Below, in pieces: positions 9,180 through 19,041 of a stretch of 64,000 bases of DNA (positions are counted from its first letter, which is position 1; every line of letters starts with the position of its first letter). The stretch is from positions 1 through 64,000 of the forward strand of contig NZ_KE384547.1 in assembly GCF_000426625.1 (NCBI RefSeq), given 5' to 3'. The DNA is from Psychrilyobacter atlanticus DSM 19335. Its GTDB lineage: Bacteria > Fusobacteriota > Fusobacteriia > Fusobacteriales > Fusobacteriaceae. Made by a program: the position numbers and the translations under genes. Below the pieces are notes generated by a model, which was not told where the DNA came from, made no database searches, and worked only from the letters and a program-made list of their open reading frames with translations.

Positions 9180-9698
9180 TTAGTTAGCTGCGTTAGCTGC
9201 TCTCTTTGCTTGCTTATCTCTGTTTCCAGCTACATCTTTAAAAGTCTTAACAACGTGAACTGTTACAGTTCCACCGTTAGCTTCTACAGCTGCTTGTGCT
9301 GATGCAGATACTTTGTTAACAACAACTGATACGTTCTTGTTTAAAGTTCCGCTTCCTAATAACTTGATTCCAGATTTAACATTCTTGATAATTCCAGCTT
9401 CAACTAACATGATTGGAGAAACTTCAGTTCCTGCCTCAAATAAGTTTAAGATATCTAAATCAATGATTGCAAATTCTTTCTTGAATCTGAAGTTTGAGAA
9501 TCCTCTCTTAGGAACTCTTCTGATTAAAGGCATTTGTCCACCTTCGAATCCAGCTCTTAAGCTTGATCCAGAACCAGATCTTGATTTTTGTCCATTATGT
9601 CCTTTTCCAGATGTTTTACCAGTACCAGAAGACATTCCTCTTCCGACTCTTTTTCTATCTTTTCTAGGAACTGAAGGCGTTAATTCATTTAATTTCAT
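9180..9698 (-). CDS. rplO: 50S ribosomal protein L15
   Basis: Large-subunit protein. The N-terminal block [20 protein letters not shown] and the following glycine/serine-rich loop are diagnostic. At 172 residues it is longer than the usual roughly 145, because of an alanine/lysine-rich C-terminal tail (about 150-172). The start overlaps the rpmD stop by one base (TAATG), suggesting coupled translation. It is the last r-protein gene before secY. Confidence 0.97.
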   Translation of the reverse strand: MKLNELTPSVPRKDRKRVGRGMSSGTGKTSGKGHNGQKSRSGSGSSLRAGFEGGQMPLIRRVPKRGFSNFRFKKEFAIIDLDILNLFEAGTEVSPIMLVEAGIIKNVKSGIKLLGSGTLNKNVSVVVNKVSASAQAAVEANGGTVTVHVVKTFKDVAGNRDKQAKRAANAAN

Positions 9699-9880
9699 TA
9701 TTTTACCTCCTCAACGTTAAGCATATATCCAATTTGGTGTAATTTACCTTTGATATCTGCTGTATCGTTGTGTTCTACTACATCATCTATTTTTTTTAAA
9801 CCTAAAGATTGTAATGTAGCAATATGTCTTGGTTTTCTTCCAATTGGACTCTTAACAAGTCTAACTAATAATTTTGCCAT
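9698..9880 (-). CDS. rpmD: 50S ribosomal protein L30
   Basis: 60-residue bacterial L30. It opens with the usual basic strand ([14 protein letters not shown]) and includes the [15 protein letters not shown] segment shared by the family. It follows rpsE by 15 bases and overlaps rplO by one base. Position in the spc order (rpsE-rpmD-rplO) confirms the call. Confidence 0.96.
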   Translation of the reverse strand: MAKLLVRLVKSPIGRKPRHIATLQSLGLKKIDDVVEHNDTADIKGKLHQIGYMLNVEEVK

Positions 9881-9895
9881 GTCTTTGCTACCTCC

Positions 9896-10396
9896 TTAGT
9901 TTAATATTTCCTTAACTTCTTTACCTCTTAATTTTGCAACTGATTCAGCTGATCTAAGAGTTTTTAAACCTTCGATAGTAGCTCTTGCAACGTTTATCTT
10001 GTTCTTAGATCCTCTGATCTTCGTTAAGATATCAGTTACTCCAACTAATTCTAAGATTTCTCTTGCTGATGATCCAGCAATTACTCCAGTACCTTCAGAT
10101 GCAGGCTTCATCCACACCTTAGTACTTAAGAACACACCATCTTGTTGGTGAGGTATAGTTGTTCCTCTTAAAGAAACAGTTACCATGTTCTTTTTAGCAG
10201 TAGCTATAGCTTTTTTGATAGCATCAGGAACACCATTGGCTTTTCCTAATCCTAAACCTACTCTACCTTTTTCATCACCTATTGCAGCTAAAACTGAGAA
10301 AGATATTGATCTTCCACCTTTTGTAGTTTTAGAAACTCTAGAGATTTTTAATATTTTTTCTTTAAATTCTTTTTCTTCTCTTTTAAACTTAGACAA
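9896..10396 (-). CDS. rpsE: 30S ribosomal protein S5
   Basis: 166-residue small-subunit protein involved in decoding accuracy. The double-stranded RNA-binding N-terminal half contains GGRSISFSVLAAIGDEKGRVG. The C-terminal half has KPASEGTGVIAGSSAREILELVG. The start is TTG at 10396, with GGAGG seven bases before it; no in-frame ATG fits. Standard spc position between rplR and rpmD. Confidence 0.97.
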   Translation of the reverse strand: MSKFKREEKEFKEKILKISRVSKTTKGGRSISFSVLAAIGDEKGRVGLGLGKANGVPDAIKKAIATAKKNMVTVSLRGTTIPHQQDGVFLSTKVWMKPASEGTGVIAGSSAREILELVGVTDILTKIRGSKNKINVARATIEGLKTLRSAESVAKLRGKEVKEILN

Positions 10397-10414
10397 AATA
10401 TATCCTCCTCTCTA

Positions 10415-10783
10415 CTAGAATTTTAATCCAGCTTCTCTAGCAGCATCAGCTAGTGCAGCAACTCTACCAGTGTAAACATAACCACTTCTATCGAATACTA
10501 CAGTCTCTAATCCTTTTGCTACAGCTAGTTCAGCAATTTTCTTACCTACTAACTTTGCTGCCTCTATGTTTCCACCGTGCTTAACTTCAGCTTTTACATC
10601 CTTAGATATAGTTGAAGTTGCAACTAATGTTACACCATTTACATCGTCAATTAATTGAGCGAATATGTTATTGTTTGATCTAAAAACATTTAATCTTGGT
10701 CTTTCAACAGTACCAGAGATCTTGTTTCTAATAGACAATTGTTTTCTTCTTCTTAAAGCTTTTCTATTAACTTTTTTAAACAA
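10415..10783 (-). CDS. rplR: 50S ribosomal protein L18
   Basis: 122-residue 5S rRNA-binding protein. The conserved [20 protein letters not shown] block and the C-terminal [20 protein letters not shown] are clear. The start is TTG at 10783, with GGAGG seven bases upstream. It lies between rplF and rpsE, as in the standard spc operon. Confidence 0.97.
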   Translation of the reverse strand: MFKKVNRKALRRRKQLSIRNKISGTVERPRLNVFRSNNNIFAQLIDDVNGVTLVATSTISKDVKAEVKHGGNIEAAKLVGKKIAELAVAKGLETVVFDRSGYVYTGRVAALADAAREAGLKF

Positions 10784-10812
10784 CTGCTTACCTCCTTATT
10801 AGTTAAGGTAAA

Positions 10813-11349
10813 TTACGCTTTCTTACCTTCTTTTCTTCTTACAACTTCATCCGAGTACTTAACTCCTTTTCCTTTATAAGGTTCAGGCTTTCTGTTTGCT
10901 CTGATTTCTGCTGCTACTTGTCCAACTACTTCCTTTGATATTCCATCAATATGGATTGTAGTATTACCTTTTTCAACTGTGAATTGAATTCCTTCAACTT
11001 CAGAAATTAACACTGGATGAGAGAAACCTAATGCGATTTCTAATCCTTTCCCAGCAGCTTTGGCTCTATATCCAACACCTACTAAGTTTAATGTTTTTCT
11101 GAATCCTTCAGTTACACCAACAAGCATGTTGTTGATATTAGCTGTTGCAGTTCCGTGCATAGCTCTTTCTGTTGGAGTGTCTCCAGCTCTTTCTACAGTT
11201 AATTCATTATTTTCAATTTTAACAGTTAATCCGTTAAAGATTTCTCTAGTTAAAGTTCCTTTAGGTCCTTTTACAGTTACTACATTTTCATTGATAGCAA
11301 CCTCTACACCTGCAGGGATAACTAGGGTTTTATTACCGATTCTTGACAT
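10813..11349 (-). CDS. rplF: 50S ribosomal protein L6
   Basis: 178-residue protein near the base of the L7/L12 stalk, made of two similar L6 domains. The opening MSRIGNKTLVIPAGVEV and the C-terminal KPEPYKGKGVKY motif are signature stretches. ATG start at 11349 with GGAGGTG upstream. Confidence 0.97.
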   Translation of the reverse strand: MSRIGNKTLVIPAGVEVAINENVVTVKGPKGTLTREIFNGLTVKIENNELTVERAGDTPTERAMHGTATANINNMLVGVTEGFRKTLNLVGVGYRAKAAGKGLEIALGFSHPVLISEVEGIQFTVEKGNTTIHIDGISKEVVGQVAAEIRANRKPEPYKGKGVKYSDEVVRRKEGKKA

Positions 11350-11374
11350 TTAAAATGCACCTCCTAGTTATTTC

Positions 11375-11770
11375 TTACCAAACGTAACAAAGTACTTCGC
11401 CACCAATATTAGTCTTTCTAGCAATTCTGTCAGTTACAAGTCCGTTAGACGTTGAAACTACAGCAATTCCTAATCCAGATAATACTCTTGGCATATCTTC
11501 AGCTGAAGAGTAAACTCTTCTTCCTGGCTTAGATATTCTTTTGATTCCTTTGATTACTTTTTCTTTTCCTACATACTTTAAATATACTCTGATGTTCTTC
11601 TTGTTTCCATCAGTGATTACTTTATAGTTAGAGATATACCCTTCCTCTTTTAATACAGCAGCTAAAGCTACCTTCATTTTTGAATGTGGGATATCTACTT
11701 TGTCGTGCATTACTGAGTTAGCATTTCTAACTCTTGTTAACATATCTGCGATTGGATCAGTTAAAAACAT
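11375..11770 (-). CDS. rpsH: 30S ribosomal protein S8
   Basis: 131-residue primary 16S-binding protein. It begins [17 protein letters not shown] and ends with the conserved [16 protein letters not shown] and GGEVLCYVW. In other bacteria S8 represses its own operon; no matching RNA target was identified here. ATG start. Confidence 0.97.
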   Translation of the reverse strand: MFLTDPIADMLTRVRNANSVMHDKVDIPHSKMKVALAAVLKEEGYISNYKVITDGNKKNIRVYLKYVGKEKVIKGIKRISKPGRRVYSSAEDMPRVLSGLGIAVVSTSNGLVTDRIARKTNIGGEVLCYVW

Positions 11771-11826
11771 ATCTACAAATCCTCCTTCCTAGTTTCTTAT
11801 ATGATGTTACGATCTAATGGATATTA

Positions 11827-12114
11827 TTACCAAGATGATTTAGTTACACCTGGTATTAATCCTGCTCCAGCTAATTGTCTAAACTTAATTCTAGAGATTC
11901 CAAATTCTCTCATATATCCTCTAGGTCTTCCGTCTATTTGACATCTATTTCTTTTTCTTACTGGAGAGGCATTCTTAGGAAGCTTGTTTAATTCATCAAC
12001 AGCTTCTACGTCTCCAGCTTGTATTCTAGCTTTTAATTCTGCTCTTTTTGCAGCAAATTTATCTGCTAGTTTAGCTCTTTTAACGTCTCTTGCGATCATA
12101 GACTTTTTAGCCAT
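11827..12114 (-). CDS. rpsN: 30S ribosomal protein S14 (zinc-independent type)
   Basis: 95-residue S14. It lacks the two CxxC pairs of the short zinc-binding form and carries the internal segment (about 35-50) of the C-minus form. The conserved C-terminal part [20 protein letters not shown] is present. It sits between rplE and rpsH as usual. Having the zinc-free form as the main copy removes one zinc demand from the ribosome. Confidence 0.96.
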   Translation of the reverse strand: MAKKSMIARDVKRAKLADKFAAKRAELKARIQAGDVEAVDELNKLPKNASPVRKRNRCQIDGRPRGYMREFGISRIKFRQLAGAGLIPGVTKSSW

Positions 12115-12132
12115 GTGCTCGTCCTCCTCCTA

Positions 12133-12684
12133 CTACTTTTTAAAAGGCATACCAAATGCTTTTAGTAATGCTCTTCCTTGCTCATCAGTTTTTGCTGATG
12201 AAACTATTGATATTGACATTCCGAATAATTTATCTACTTTATCGAATTCGATTTCAGGGAATACTAATTGATCTCTCATTCCAAGAGAATAGTTACCTCT
12301 TCCGTCGAACGCTTTTGCAGAAACTCCATCGAAGTCTCTAACTCTTGGTAAGATTACAGTTACTAATCTATCCATAAAATCGTACATAGCTTCTCCTCTA
12401 AGAGTTACTTTTGTTCCGATTGCTTGACCTTCTCTTAATTTGAATCCAGCTTCTGACATTTTAGCTGTAATTACAACTGGTTTTTGACCAGAGATAATTG
12501 CTAAGTCTGCAGCAGCAGCATCCATTAATTTAGAGTTTTGAGTCGCTTCTCCAACACCCATGTTTAAAACAATTTTGTTTAATTTTGGACATTCCATTAT
12601 ATTTTTTAATCCTAACTCTTTCATAAGAGCAGGAGATATTTCATTTGTATACTTTGTATGACATCTAGAAACATATTTAGCCAC
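12133..12684 (-). CDS. rplE: 50S ribosomal protein L5
   Basis: 183-residue 5S rRNA-binding protein contacting the P-site tRNA. Recognisable segments are [40 protein letters not shown], and [19 protein letters not shown]. Normal length and ATG start, in the order rplX-rplE-rpsN. Confidence 0.97.
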   Translation of the reverse strand: MAKYVSRCHTKYTNEISPALMKELGLKNIMECPKLNKIVLNMGVGEATQNSKLMDAAAADLAIISGQKPVVITAKMSEAGFKLREGQAIGTKVTLRGEAMYDFMDRLVTVILPRVRDFDGVSAKAFDGRGNYSLGMRDQLVFPEIEFDKVDKLFGMSISIVSSAKTDEQGRALLKAFGMPFKK

Positions 12685-12700
12685 TAGTTACCCTCCTTTC

Positions 12701-13042
12701 TTATAAAGTTTCTCCAGAAACTTTAGAGTATCTTACTTTTTTACCATCTACTACCTTAGTACCAATTCTAGTTGGCTTTCCAGCTTTAGCGTCAAAGATC
12801 ATTACCTTTGAAGAGAAAATTGGTGCTTCCATAGTTACAACTCCACCTTGTGGGTTTGCTTGGCTAGGTTTTAAATGCTTAGTAACAACATTGATTCCTT
12901 CAACTAAAACTTTACCTTTTTTAGTAAATACTTTAGTGATTTTTCCAGTTTTTCCTTTATCTGATCCAGAGATTACCATTACAGTATCTCCAGTTCTAAC
13001 GTGCATTTTTGTAGGCACGAATTTGATTTTAGGTTTAGCCAT
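12701..13042 (-). CDS. rplX: 50S ribosomal protein L24
   Basis: 113-residue assembly-initiating protein with a KOW motif near the N terminus ([20 protein letters not shown]). The conserved [13 protein letters not shown] follows. Position after rplN is standard. The two are separated by 17 bases containing an SD (GGAGG). Confidence 0.97.
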   Translation of the reverse strand: MAKPKIKFVPTKMHVRTGDTVMVISGSDKGKTGKITKVFTKKGKVLVEGINVVTKHLKPSQANPQGGVVTMEAPIFSSKVMIFDAKAGKPTRIGTKVVDGKKVRYSKVSGETL

Positions 13043-13059
13043 GATTTAAGCCTCCTTCC

Positions 13060-13428
13060 TTATAATACTTCAGGAGCTAAAGAAACTATTCTCATAAAGT
13101 CTTTTGCTCTTAATTCTCTAGCAACAGGTCCAAATATTCTTGTTCCTCTTGGCTCTTTTTTGTCATTGATTACAACTGCTGCGTTGTCATCAAATTTGAT
13201 ATATGATCCGTCTTGTCTTCTTATTTCCTTTTTAGTTCTAACTACTACAGCTCTGATTACGTCTCCCTTTTTAACGTTTCCGCCAGGATTCGCTTCTTTA
13301 ACTGAAGCTACAACTATGTCACCGATAGTTCCGAATCTTCTTACAGATCCACCTAAAACTCTGATTACCATTATTTTTTTAGCACCTGAGTTATCAGCAA
13401 CATTAAGGACAGTTTGTTGTTGTACCAT
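13060..13428 (-). CDS. rplN: 50S ribosomal protein L14
   Basis: 122-residue protein at the subunit interface. Start ATG at 13428 with AGGAGGG seven bases upstream; a longer reading from a TTG at 13446 would run through that SD. Typical L14 stretches: [20 protein letters not shown] and [20 protein letters not shown]. Confidence 0.97.
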   Translation of the reverse strand: MVQQQTVLNVADNSGAKKIMVIRVLGGSVRRFGTIGDIVVASVKEANPGGNVKKGDVIRAVVVRTKKEIRRQDGSYIKFDDNAAVVINDKKEPRGTRIFGPVARELRAKDFMRIVSLAPEVL

Positions 13429-13463
13429 GTTGTACCCTCCTCTCAATCTCTAACTAATTAAGA

Positions 13464-13715
13464 TTACTTAGCTTTTGCTATTACTTCAACTAATCTCCAT
13501 CTCTTATCTTTAGATAATGGTTTAGTTTCCATGATTCTTACTTTATCACCAGTTTTAGCGATGTTGTTTTCGTCATGAGCCTTAAATTTGTTAGTTCTTT
13601 TCATTCTTTTTTTATATAAAGAGTGTAATTTCGTAGTTTCTTCCATAACAACGATAGTTTTATCCATCTTGTCCGAAACAACGATTCCTTCTCTAACTTT
13701 TCTTTCGTTTCTCAA
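13464..13715 (-). CDS. rpsQ: 30S ribosomal protein S17
   Basis: 83-residue OB-fold protein. A TTG at 13715 is chosen: AGGAGG lies eight bases before it, and the translation then opens (M)[19 protein letters not shown], the family start. An upstream in-frame TTG at 13739 lacks an SD and would add eight unrelated residues. Order rpmC-rpsQ-rplN is standard. Confidence 0.95.
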   Translation of the reverse strand: MRNERKVREGIVVSDKMDKTIVVMEETTKLHSLYKKRMKRTNKFKAHDENNIAKTGDKVRIMETKPLSKDKRWRLVEVIAKAK

Positions 13716-13756
13716 GAACCCTACCTCCTCGTTGTACAATGAGTTACTTAACTTAA

Positions 13757-13945
13757 TTAAGCAGTTCTCTCATTTAAAATAGTTTTGATTCTAGCGATGT
13801 TTCTTCTAACTTCTCTTATCTTAGCAGTGTTCGCTAATTGACCTAATGAAAGTTGAAACTTTAAGTTAAATAATTCTTCTTTTAATTCTTTTGCTTTTAC
13901 TACTAATTCCTCAGTAGCAATTCCTCTGATTTCTTTAGCTTCCAT
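13757..13945 (-). CDS. rpmC: 50S ribosomal protein L29
   Basis: 62-residue two-helix protein near the exit tunnel. The pattern [20 protein letters not shown] followed by [13 protein letters not shown] is diagnostic. The start overlaps the rplP stop by one base. Confidence 0.96.
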   Translation of the reverse strand: MEAKEIRGIATEELVVKAKELKEELFNLKFQLSLGQLANTAKIREVRRNIARIKTILNERTA

Positions 13946-14364
13946 TATTTCTCACCACCATCTTTTTTTACAATTTTACAAGCGATTGGTAATTTCATTG
14001 TAGCTTTTCTTAAAGCTGCTAATGCAAGCTCTTCAGTTACTCCAGAAACCTCAAACATGATTCTTCCAGGTTTTACTACTGCAACGTAACCTTCTACGTT
14101 ACCTTTACCTTTACCCATTCTAACTCCAGCAGGTCTTGCTGTGATAGGCTTGTCAGGGAATATTCTAATAAATACAGTTCCTTCTCTTTTGAAAGTTCTG
14201 TTTATTGCTACTCTACAAGATTCAATTTGTCTATTCGTGATCCATTTAGGCTCAAGGGCTTGTAATCCCCAATCTCCGAATGCTACAGTGTTTCCTCTTT
14301 GAGCAGTACCTTTCATTCTTCCTCTGAAACTTTTTCTATGTTTTGTTCTTTTAGGCATTAACAT
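13945..14364 (-). CDS. rplP: 50S ribosomal protein L16
   Basis: 139-residue protein near the tRNA A site. It begins [19 protein letters not shown], the common L16 start, and includes the [20 protein letters not shown] segment. It follows rpsC by two bases and overlaps rpmC by one, so translation is tightly coupled. Confidence 0.97.
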   Translation of the reverse strand: MLMPKRTKHRKSFRGRMKGTAQRGNTVAFGDWGLQALEPKWITNRQIESCRVAINRTFKREGTVFIRIFPDKPITARPAGVRMGKGKGNVEGYVAVVKPGRIMFEVSGVTEELALAALRKATMKLPIACKIVKKDGGEK

Positions 14365-14366
14365 AA

Positions 14367-15023
14367 TTACTTAACCCCTCCTTCCTTTTTAGTTGGAAGC
14401 ACTTCACCATTAAAAATCCATACTTTGATTCCTAAAGCTCCATATGTAGTTCTAGCAGTTGCTGTTGCGTAATCGATGTCAGCTCTTAAAGTATGTAAAG
14501 GTACTTTTCCTGCTACATTCCACTCTGCTCTAGCGATTTCTGCTCCATTAAGTCTTCCTGAAATCATTACTTTGATTCCTTTTGCTCCAGCTTTTTCAGC
14601 TCTCATGATAGCTTGGTTCATTGCTCTCTTATAAGCAACCCTCTTCTCAATTGAAGTTGCGATTCCCTCTGCTACTAAAGTTGCATCTTTGTTGAAGTTT
14701 CTTACTTCTTGTACTTTAATGATAACTTTTTTACCAGTCATCTTAACTAATTTTGTCTTTAATGATTCAATTTCAGAACCTTTTCTTCCAATTACAATTC
14801 CAGCTTTAGCTGTGAATATTAAAACTACAACCTGTGAAGGTGAAGTTCTTTCTATTTTAACTTTAGAAATTCCTGCATGGTAGTAAGCTTTCTTTACGAA
14901 AGATCTGATTTCCATATCTTCGTGTAAGTAATTTGCGTACTCTTTTTTTCCAGCATACCAAGCTGATTCCCAAGTTCTTGTAATTCCAAGTCTTAGTCCT
15001 CTAGGATCTACTTTTTGTCCCAC
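14367..15023 (-). CDS. rpsC: 30S ribosomal protein S3
   Basis: 218-residue protein at the mRNA entry tunnel. It has an N-terminal KH domain with [15 protein letters not shown] and a C-terminal domain containing [17 protein letters not shown]. The first codon is GTG at 15023, with GGGAGG upstream, giving the usual (M)[13 protein letters not shown]. Confidence 0.97.
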   Translation of the reverse strand: MGQKVDPRGLRLGITRTWESAWYAGKKEYANYLHEDMEIRSFVKKAYYHAGISKVKIERTSPSQVVVLIFTAKAGIVIGRKGSEIESLKTKLVKMTGKKVIIKVQEVRNFNKDATLVAEGIATSIEKRVAYKRAMNQAIMRAEKAGAKGIKVMISGRLNGAEIARAEWNVAGKVPLHTLRADIDYATATARTTYGALGIKVWIFNGEVLPTKKEGGVK

Positions 15024-15040
15024 AGTCTTACCTCCCTGAT

Positions 15041-15373
15041 TTACTTCTCTGATACTGCTACAACGATGTGTGCTGTAGGTTTTCTGATTATGTCTGCTTT
15101 ACCCATTGCTCTTGGCTTTATTCTCTTCAATACTGGTCCTTCATTGATCATTATTGTAGAAACAACTAATTTTTCTTCATCCATTTCATGGTTGTTAGTT
15201 GCGTTAGCGATAGCTGATGATAAAGTTTTCTTTATTGTTACTGCTGATTTCTTGTTTGCGAATTCAAGGATGTCTAACGCTTCTAACGCTGATTTTCCTC
15301 TTATTAAGTCCGCTACTAATCTTGCTTTTCTTGGAGATAATCTCACATATCTAGTTATTGCTCTAGCTTCCAC
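15041..15373 (-). CDS. rplV: 50S ribosomal protein L22
   Basis: 110-residue protein lining the exit tunnel. A GTG at 15373 is chosen because AAGGGAGG lies eight to nine bases before it and the product then begins (M)EARAITRYVRLSPRKARLV. An ATG at 15394 is in frame but lies upstream of that SD. The conserved ATNNHEMDEEKLVVSTIMIN segment and basic C-terminal hairpin are present. Confidence 0.96.
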   Translation of the reverse strand: MEARAITRYVRLSPRKARLVADLIRGKSALEALDILEFANKKSAVTIKKTLSSAIANATNNHEMDEEKLVVSTIMINEGPVLKRIKPRAMGKADIIRKPTAHIVVAVSEK

Positions 15374-15409
15374 TAGTATAACCTCCCTTATCATATCCTA
15401 ATTGATACA

Positions 15410-15691
15410 TTATTTTTTCTTTTTCTTTTTATCTACACCATGACCGTAATAAGTTCTAGTAGGTGAAAATTCTCCTAACTTATGTCCAACCATATACTCT
15501 GTTACGTGAACAGGTACATGCTTTTTACCGTTATAAACTCCAAATGTTAATCCAATGAAGTTAGGAAATATAGTTGATCTTCTTGACCAAGTTTTGATTA
15601 CCGCTTTCATGTTATCCGCCGCTACTGCCGCTTCAACTTTCTTCATTAAGTGATGATCACAAAAAGGTCCTTTTTTTAATGATCTTGCCAT
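15410..15691 (-). CDS. rpsS: 30S ribosomal protein S19
   Basis: 93-residue protein of the 30S head. Opening [20 protein letters not shown] and the later [20 protein letters not shown] are diagnostic. The end is a run of lysines. Standard position between rplB and rplV. Confidence 0.97.
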   Translation of the reverse strand: MARSLKKGPFCDHHLMKKVEAAVAADNMKAVIKTWSRRSTIFPNFIGLTFGVYNGKKHVPVHVTEYMVGHKLGEFSPTRTYYGHGVDKKKKKK

Positions 15692-15712
15692 TAGTCAGTG
15701 CCTCCTCTCAAA

Positions 15713-16546
15713 TTACTTTTTCTTCTTTCTTCTTACGATGAATTTATCAGATGCTTTATTTGTTCTAGTTTTCTTACCTAAAGTAGGTTTTCCCCAAGGA
15801 GTAACAGGTGATTTTCTACCAATTGGTGATCTACCTTCTCCTCCACCATGTGGATGATCACAAGGGTTCATTGCTGATCCTCTTACGTGTGGTCTTCTTC
15901 CCATGTTTCTGTTTCTACCTGCTTTACCTATTGAAACTAATTGATGTTCAGCATTTCCAATCTCACCAATAGTTGCCATACATTCTTTATGAATTAATCT
16001 TAATTCTCCAGAAGGTAATTCGATATGACAGTAAGTTCCTTCTTTAGCAACTAATCTAGCTGAAGTTCCTGCAGATCTTACTAATTGTCCACCTTTAGCA
16101 ATTTGTAATTCAACGTTATGGATTTGCGTTCCTACTGGCATATCCTTTAACTTAAGTGCGTTTCCTGGCTTGATTTCTGCGTTAGCTCCTGCCATTACAA
16201 CGTCTCCAGCTACTAACCCTTTAGGAGCTAAGATATATCTCTTTTCTCCATCTACATAATGTAATAAAGCGATGTTTGCTGTTCTGTTTGGGTCATATTG
16301 AATAGATGCTACCTTTGCAGGTATGTCTAATTTATTTCTTTTGAAATCAATTATTCTATACATTCTCTTGTGACCTTTTTGTCTGTTTCTACCTGTTCTG
16401 TGACCATAGTTATCTCTACCGTACGCTGAGTTTAAAGGTACAGTTAAAGATTTTTCAGGTCTAACATTTTTATCTAATTCTTCACTAACTAGGTAAGACA
16501 TATGTCTCGTACCGTTAGTCATAGCTTTCATCTTTCTGATTGCCAT
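15713..16546 (-). CDS. rplB: 50S ribosomal protein L2
   Basis: 277-residue core protein near the peptidyl-transferase centre. The conserved [21 protein letters not shown] block holds the histidine linked to peptidyl-transferase function. [20 protein letters not shown] lies near the N terminus. Normal length, ATG start. Confidence 0.98.
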   Translation of the reverse strand: MAIRKMKAMTNGTRHMSYLVSEELDKNVRPEKSLTVPLNSAYGRDNYGHRTGRNRQKGHKRMYRIIDFKRNKLDIPAKVASIQYDPNRTANIALLHYVDGEKRYILAPKGLVAGDVVMAGANAEIKPGNALKLKDMPVGTQIHNVELQIAKGGQLVRSAGTSARLVAKEGTYCHIELPSGELRLIHKECMATIGEIGNAEHQLVSIGKAGRNRNMGRRPHVRGSAMNPCDHPHGGGEGRSPIGRKSPVTPWGKPTLGKKTRTNKASDKFIVRRKKKK

Positions 16547-16601
16547 TTCTATTAACCTCCATTGACCTATAAATATCTTATATTTTTAAAATTTTGTTCA
16601 A

Positions 16602-16889
16602 TTAAACTGTTTCGAAGTAAGTTATTGCATTTCCTGCAGCTAATGTTACAACAGCTTTTTTCTTTGCAGCAGTCATGTACAACTTTTGTCCATGTCTAGC
16701 TGAAACTGATTTGATGTTAGATGTAGCTACATCAGTTACCTTTACATTAAAGATAGTTTCGATAGCTTTTCTTATTTCAATTTTGTTAGCCTTTTTATTT
16801 ACTTCAAAAGTGAATTTATTGAATTCTCTTCTTAAAATTTCAGATTTTTCAGTGATGATAGGCTTTTTGATGATATCGTAAGCAGTCAT
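16602..16889 (-). CDS. rplW: 50S ribosomal protein L23
   Basis: 95-residue exit-tunnel protein that docks trigger factor and SRP. It begins [20 protein letters not shown], the family start. The FNKFTFEVNKKANKIEIRKA strand-helix is typical. Its start overlaps the rplD stop by one base (TAATG). Confidence 0.97.
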   Translation of the reverse strand: MTAYDIIKKPIITEKSEILRREFNKFTFEVNKKANKIEIRKAIETIFNVKVTDVATSNIKSVSARHGQKLYMTAAKKKAVVTLAAGNAITYFETV

Positions 16890-17521
16890 TATCCTAGCAC
16901 CTCCTCAAGAGTCGTTAAAGCATCCTTAGTAATGATTACTTGGTTTTGCTTTAATAACCAGTATACACCTAATTCATTTGGTTGTAATACAACTGCATTT
17001 TCTAGGTTTCTAGCTGATAAATATAAGTTGAAGTCTTCTTTGTTAGCTAAGTCATTTACTACGAATAATTGCTTATTAGTAGCTTTTAAAGCAGTTGTTA
17101 ACGAAACGATTGCTTTTGTCTTAGGTGCATCAAATGTTGCATCTAATACTAAGATATCTCCGTTAGCTACTTTAGCTGATAAAGCTGATTTTAAAGCTAA
17201 GCTTCTTACTTTCTTATTTACTTTCTTTTCAAATGATCTTGGTGACGGACCGAATGTAACTCCTCCACCTACCATATGAGGGGCTCTGATAGTACCTTGT
17301 CTAGCTCTACCTGTTCCCTTTTGTCTGAAAGGCTTTCTTCCTCCACCTCTCACCATTCCTCTTGTCTTAGTTGATGCAGTCCCTTGTCTTGCAGCAGCTA
17401 ATTCAGCAGTTAACACTTCGTGTAAAACTGTTTTATTAGGCTCAATCGCGAATACTGTGTCTTTAACTTCTACAGTACCAGTTTGAGCACCTGTAACATC
17501 ATATATATTTAAAACTGACAT
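16889..17521 (-). CDS. rplD: 50S ribosomal protein L4
   Basis: 210-residue protein with an extended loop into the exit tunnel, visible here as the basic, glycine-rich stretch [20 protein letters not shown]. In some bacteria L4 represses the S10 operon. That is relevant to the structured gap between rpsJ and rplC, but no L4 target has been shown here. Confidence 0.97.
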   Translation of the reverse strand: MSVLNIYDVTGAQTGTVEVKDTVFAIEPNKTVLHEVLTAELAAARQGTASTKTRGMVRGGGRKPFRQKGTGRARQGTIRAPHMVGGGVTFGPSPRSFEKKVNKKVRSLALKSALSAKVANGDILVLDATFDAPKTKAIVSLTTALKATNKQLFVVNDLANKEDFNLYLSARNLENAVVLQPNELGVYWLLKQNQVIITKDALTTLEEVLG

Positions 17522-17551
17522 TGTTGTCCTCCTCTCTTATTTCCTTCTAAA

Positions 17552-18178
17552 TTATTTTTTGATAGCTGGCTTAATTACGATGTATCCGTTCTTTGGTCCT
17601 GGAACCGCACCTTTTACTAATAATAAGTTGTTTTCAACATCAACTTTTACTAATTCTAAGTTTTGAACAGTTACTTGTGCATTACCATATCTTCCCATCA
17701 TTTTCATACCTTTGAATACTTTAGAAGGGTTTGAAGATTGACCAATTGATCCTCCAAGTCTATGATTTCTTGAAACACCATGAGTTGCTCTGTTTCCGCT
17801 GAAGTTATGTCTCTTCATTACACCGGCAGTACCTTTACCTTTTGAAGTACCTGTGATGTCTACGAAGTTAGTTCCTTCTAAAACGTCTACTTTTAACTCT
17901 TGCCCTAATTCATAACCTTCTACTGAGTCTACTTTAAGTTCTTTAACAAATCTTTGAGATTTAACTCCAGCTTTGTTGAAGATTCCCATAAGTGGCTTAG
18001 TAGTGTTCTTCTCTTTCTTTTCTCCGAAACCTAATTGAATAGCTGAGTACCCTTCTTTTTCTACAGTTTTCTTTTGTAAAACATAGTTAGGACCTGCTTC
18101 GATTACTGTTACTGGAACAGCTTTTCCACCTTCGAAAATTTGAGTCATTCCGATTTTTTTACCTAAAATTCCTGACAT
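17552..18178 (-). CDS. rplC: 50S ribosomal protein L3
   Basis: 208-residue protein that helps start 50S assembly. The ATG at 18178 follows GGAGG and gives MSGILGKKIGMTQIFEGG. The frame stays open for 39 more codons upstream, but that extension looks non-coding and lies in the structured gap. Signature segments include KGTAGVMKRHNFSGNRATHG. Confidence 0.97.
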   Translation of the reverse strand: MSGILGKKIGMTQIFEGGKAVPVTVIEAGPNYVLQKKTVEKEGYSAIQLGFGEKKEKNTTKPLMGIFNKAGVKSQRFVKELKVDSVEGYELGQELKVDVLEGTNFVDITGTSKGKGTAGVMKRHNFSGNRATHGVSRNHRLGGSIGQSSNPSKVFKGMKMMGRYGNAQVTVQNLELVKVDVENNLLLVKGAVPGPKNGYIVIKPAIKK

Positions 18179-18343
18179 ATTCTGTCTACCTCCATCAAAT
18201 AATATATTGGTTAGCAACTTCGCCTCGTGGTTCCTATGTTTTCTTTTTACAGAAAACAGCTTATTACTGCCAACTTGTATTATTCTGTAAAGCAATCTAA
18301 AATGTGATTTTTAAATTACCTAACAAAACGAAACCATTAGTAA
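18179..18343 (-). promoter_or_regulatory. Structured 165-base gap between rpsJ and rplC
   Basis: Every other gap in this ribosomal cluster between rpsJ and rplO is under 60 bases. Here a perfect 9-bp stem (18246-18254 with 18283-18291; TTTACAGAA type) closes a 28-base loop. A purine-rich GGAACCACGAGGCGAAG segment follows before the rplC SD. This could be an autoregulatory r-protein leader, a processing site or an internal promoter region. No known motif was recognised. Confidence 0.4.
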
Positions 18344-18652
18344 TTAAACTTGTTTGATTTCAATACCTACACCAGCTGGTAAGTTAACTGCAGTTAAAGA
18401 TGAAATAGTCTTTTGAGTAGCGTCTTTAATCTCAACCATTCTTCTGTGAACTCTCATTTCGAATTGTTCTCTAGAAGCTTTGTTAACGTGAACTGATCTT
18501 AATACAGTGTGCTTCTTAATCTTTGTTGGTAAAGGCATTGGCCCAGCGATTTCCGCTCCAGATTTTTTAGCAACGTCTGCGATTTTTGCTGCTGATTGAT
18601 CTAATAATTTATGATCATAAGCATTTAAATAGATTCTTAACTTTGATGCCAT
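18344..18652 (-). CDS. rpsJ: 30S ribosomal protein S10 (NusE)
   Basis: First gene of the S10 cluster, 102 residues. S10 sits in the 30S head and also acts in antitermination with NusB. Typical segments: LRIYLNAYDHKLLDQSAAKI, GPMPLPTKIKKHTVLRSVH and REQFEMRVHRR. ATG start at 18652 with GGGAGG upstream. Confidence 0.98.
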   Translation of the reverse strand: MASKLRIYLNAYDHKLLDQSAAKIADVAKKSGAEIAGPMPLPTKIKKHTVLRSVHVNKASREQFEMRVHRRMVEIKDATQKTISSLTAVNLPAGVGIEIKQV

Positions 18653-18722
18653 TTGTATATTGCACCTCCCGTCTTGTAATGTTTTATAGTTTTTAAGGTC
18701 AACTATCTTTCACAACCCAAAT

Positions 18723-18750
18723 ATTATATCACACTTTCTAAAAAATGCAA
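18723..18750 (-). promoter_or_regulatory. Promoter of the S10-spc ribosomal cluster
   Basis: Minus strand: TTGCAT (18745-18750), 16 bases, then TATAAT (18723-18728) with a TG one base upstream, giving an extended -10. It is about 70 bases before the rpsJ start. It would drive the whole cluster to rplO. Confidence 0.75.
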
Positions 18751-19041
18751 AATGTTTTTTGTGTTATAAACCTTTTTTATGACTGTGGGGATCACCAAGC
18801 TTTTTAGCGGTCCGCTTCTTAAATACTTAGTTAGTTTATCAAAAACAAGGGGAAAGATACAGGACAAAAGTCCGGTTTAGAAGTTTTTGTTTTTAGGATA
18901 TTTTTTTTAATGGTACTAAATTTCAAGAAACCACACTTAACACTTTTTTATACACATATGTTTCCATATATATAGTATGTTTTTGTAGTAAGATATCTTC
19001 TTTCATTTATTTAGAAATCAAATTCAAAAACATTCTTCCCC
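18751..19041. other. Gene-free stretch upstream of the S10 promoter
   Basis: No coding region is supported. Two short hairpins are visible: agcgg/ccgct at about 18805-18817 and ggac-aaaa-gtcc at about 18862-18873. The rest is A/T-rich with homopolymer runs. No tRNA-like, riboswitch-like or mobile-element sequence was recognised. Confidence 0.5.

Noticed and set aside
18785-18795. GGATCACC word resembling the 16S 3' end
   Set aside because: No flanking 16S similarity such as the CCTCC anti-SD sequence; treated as chance.
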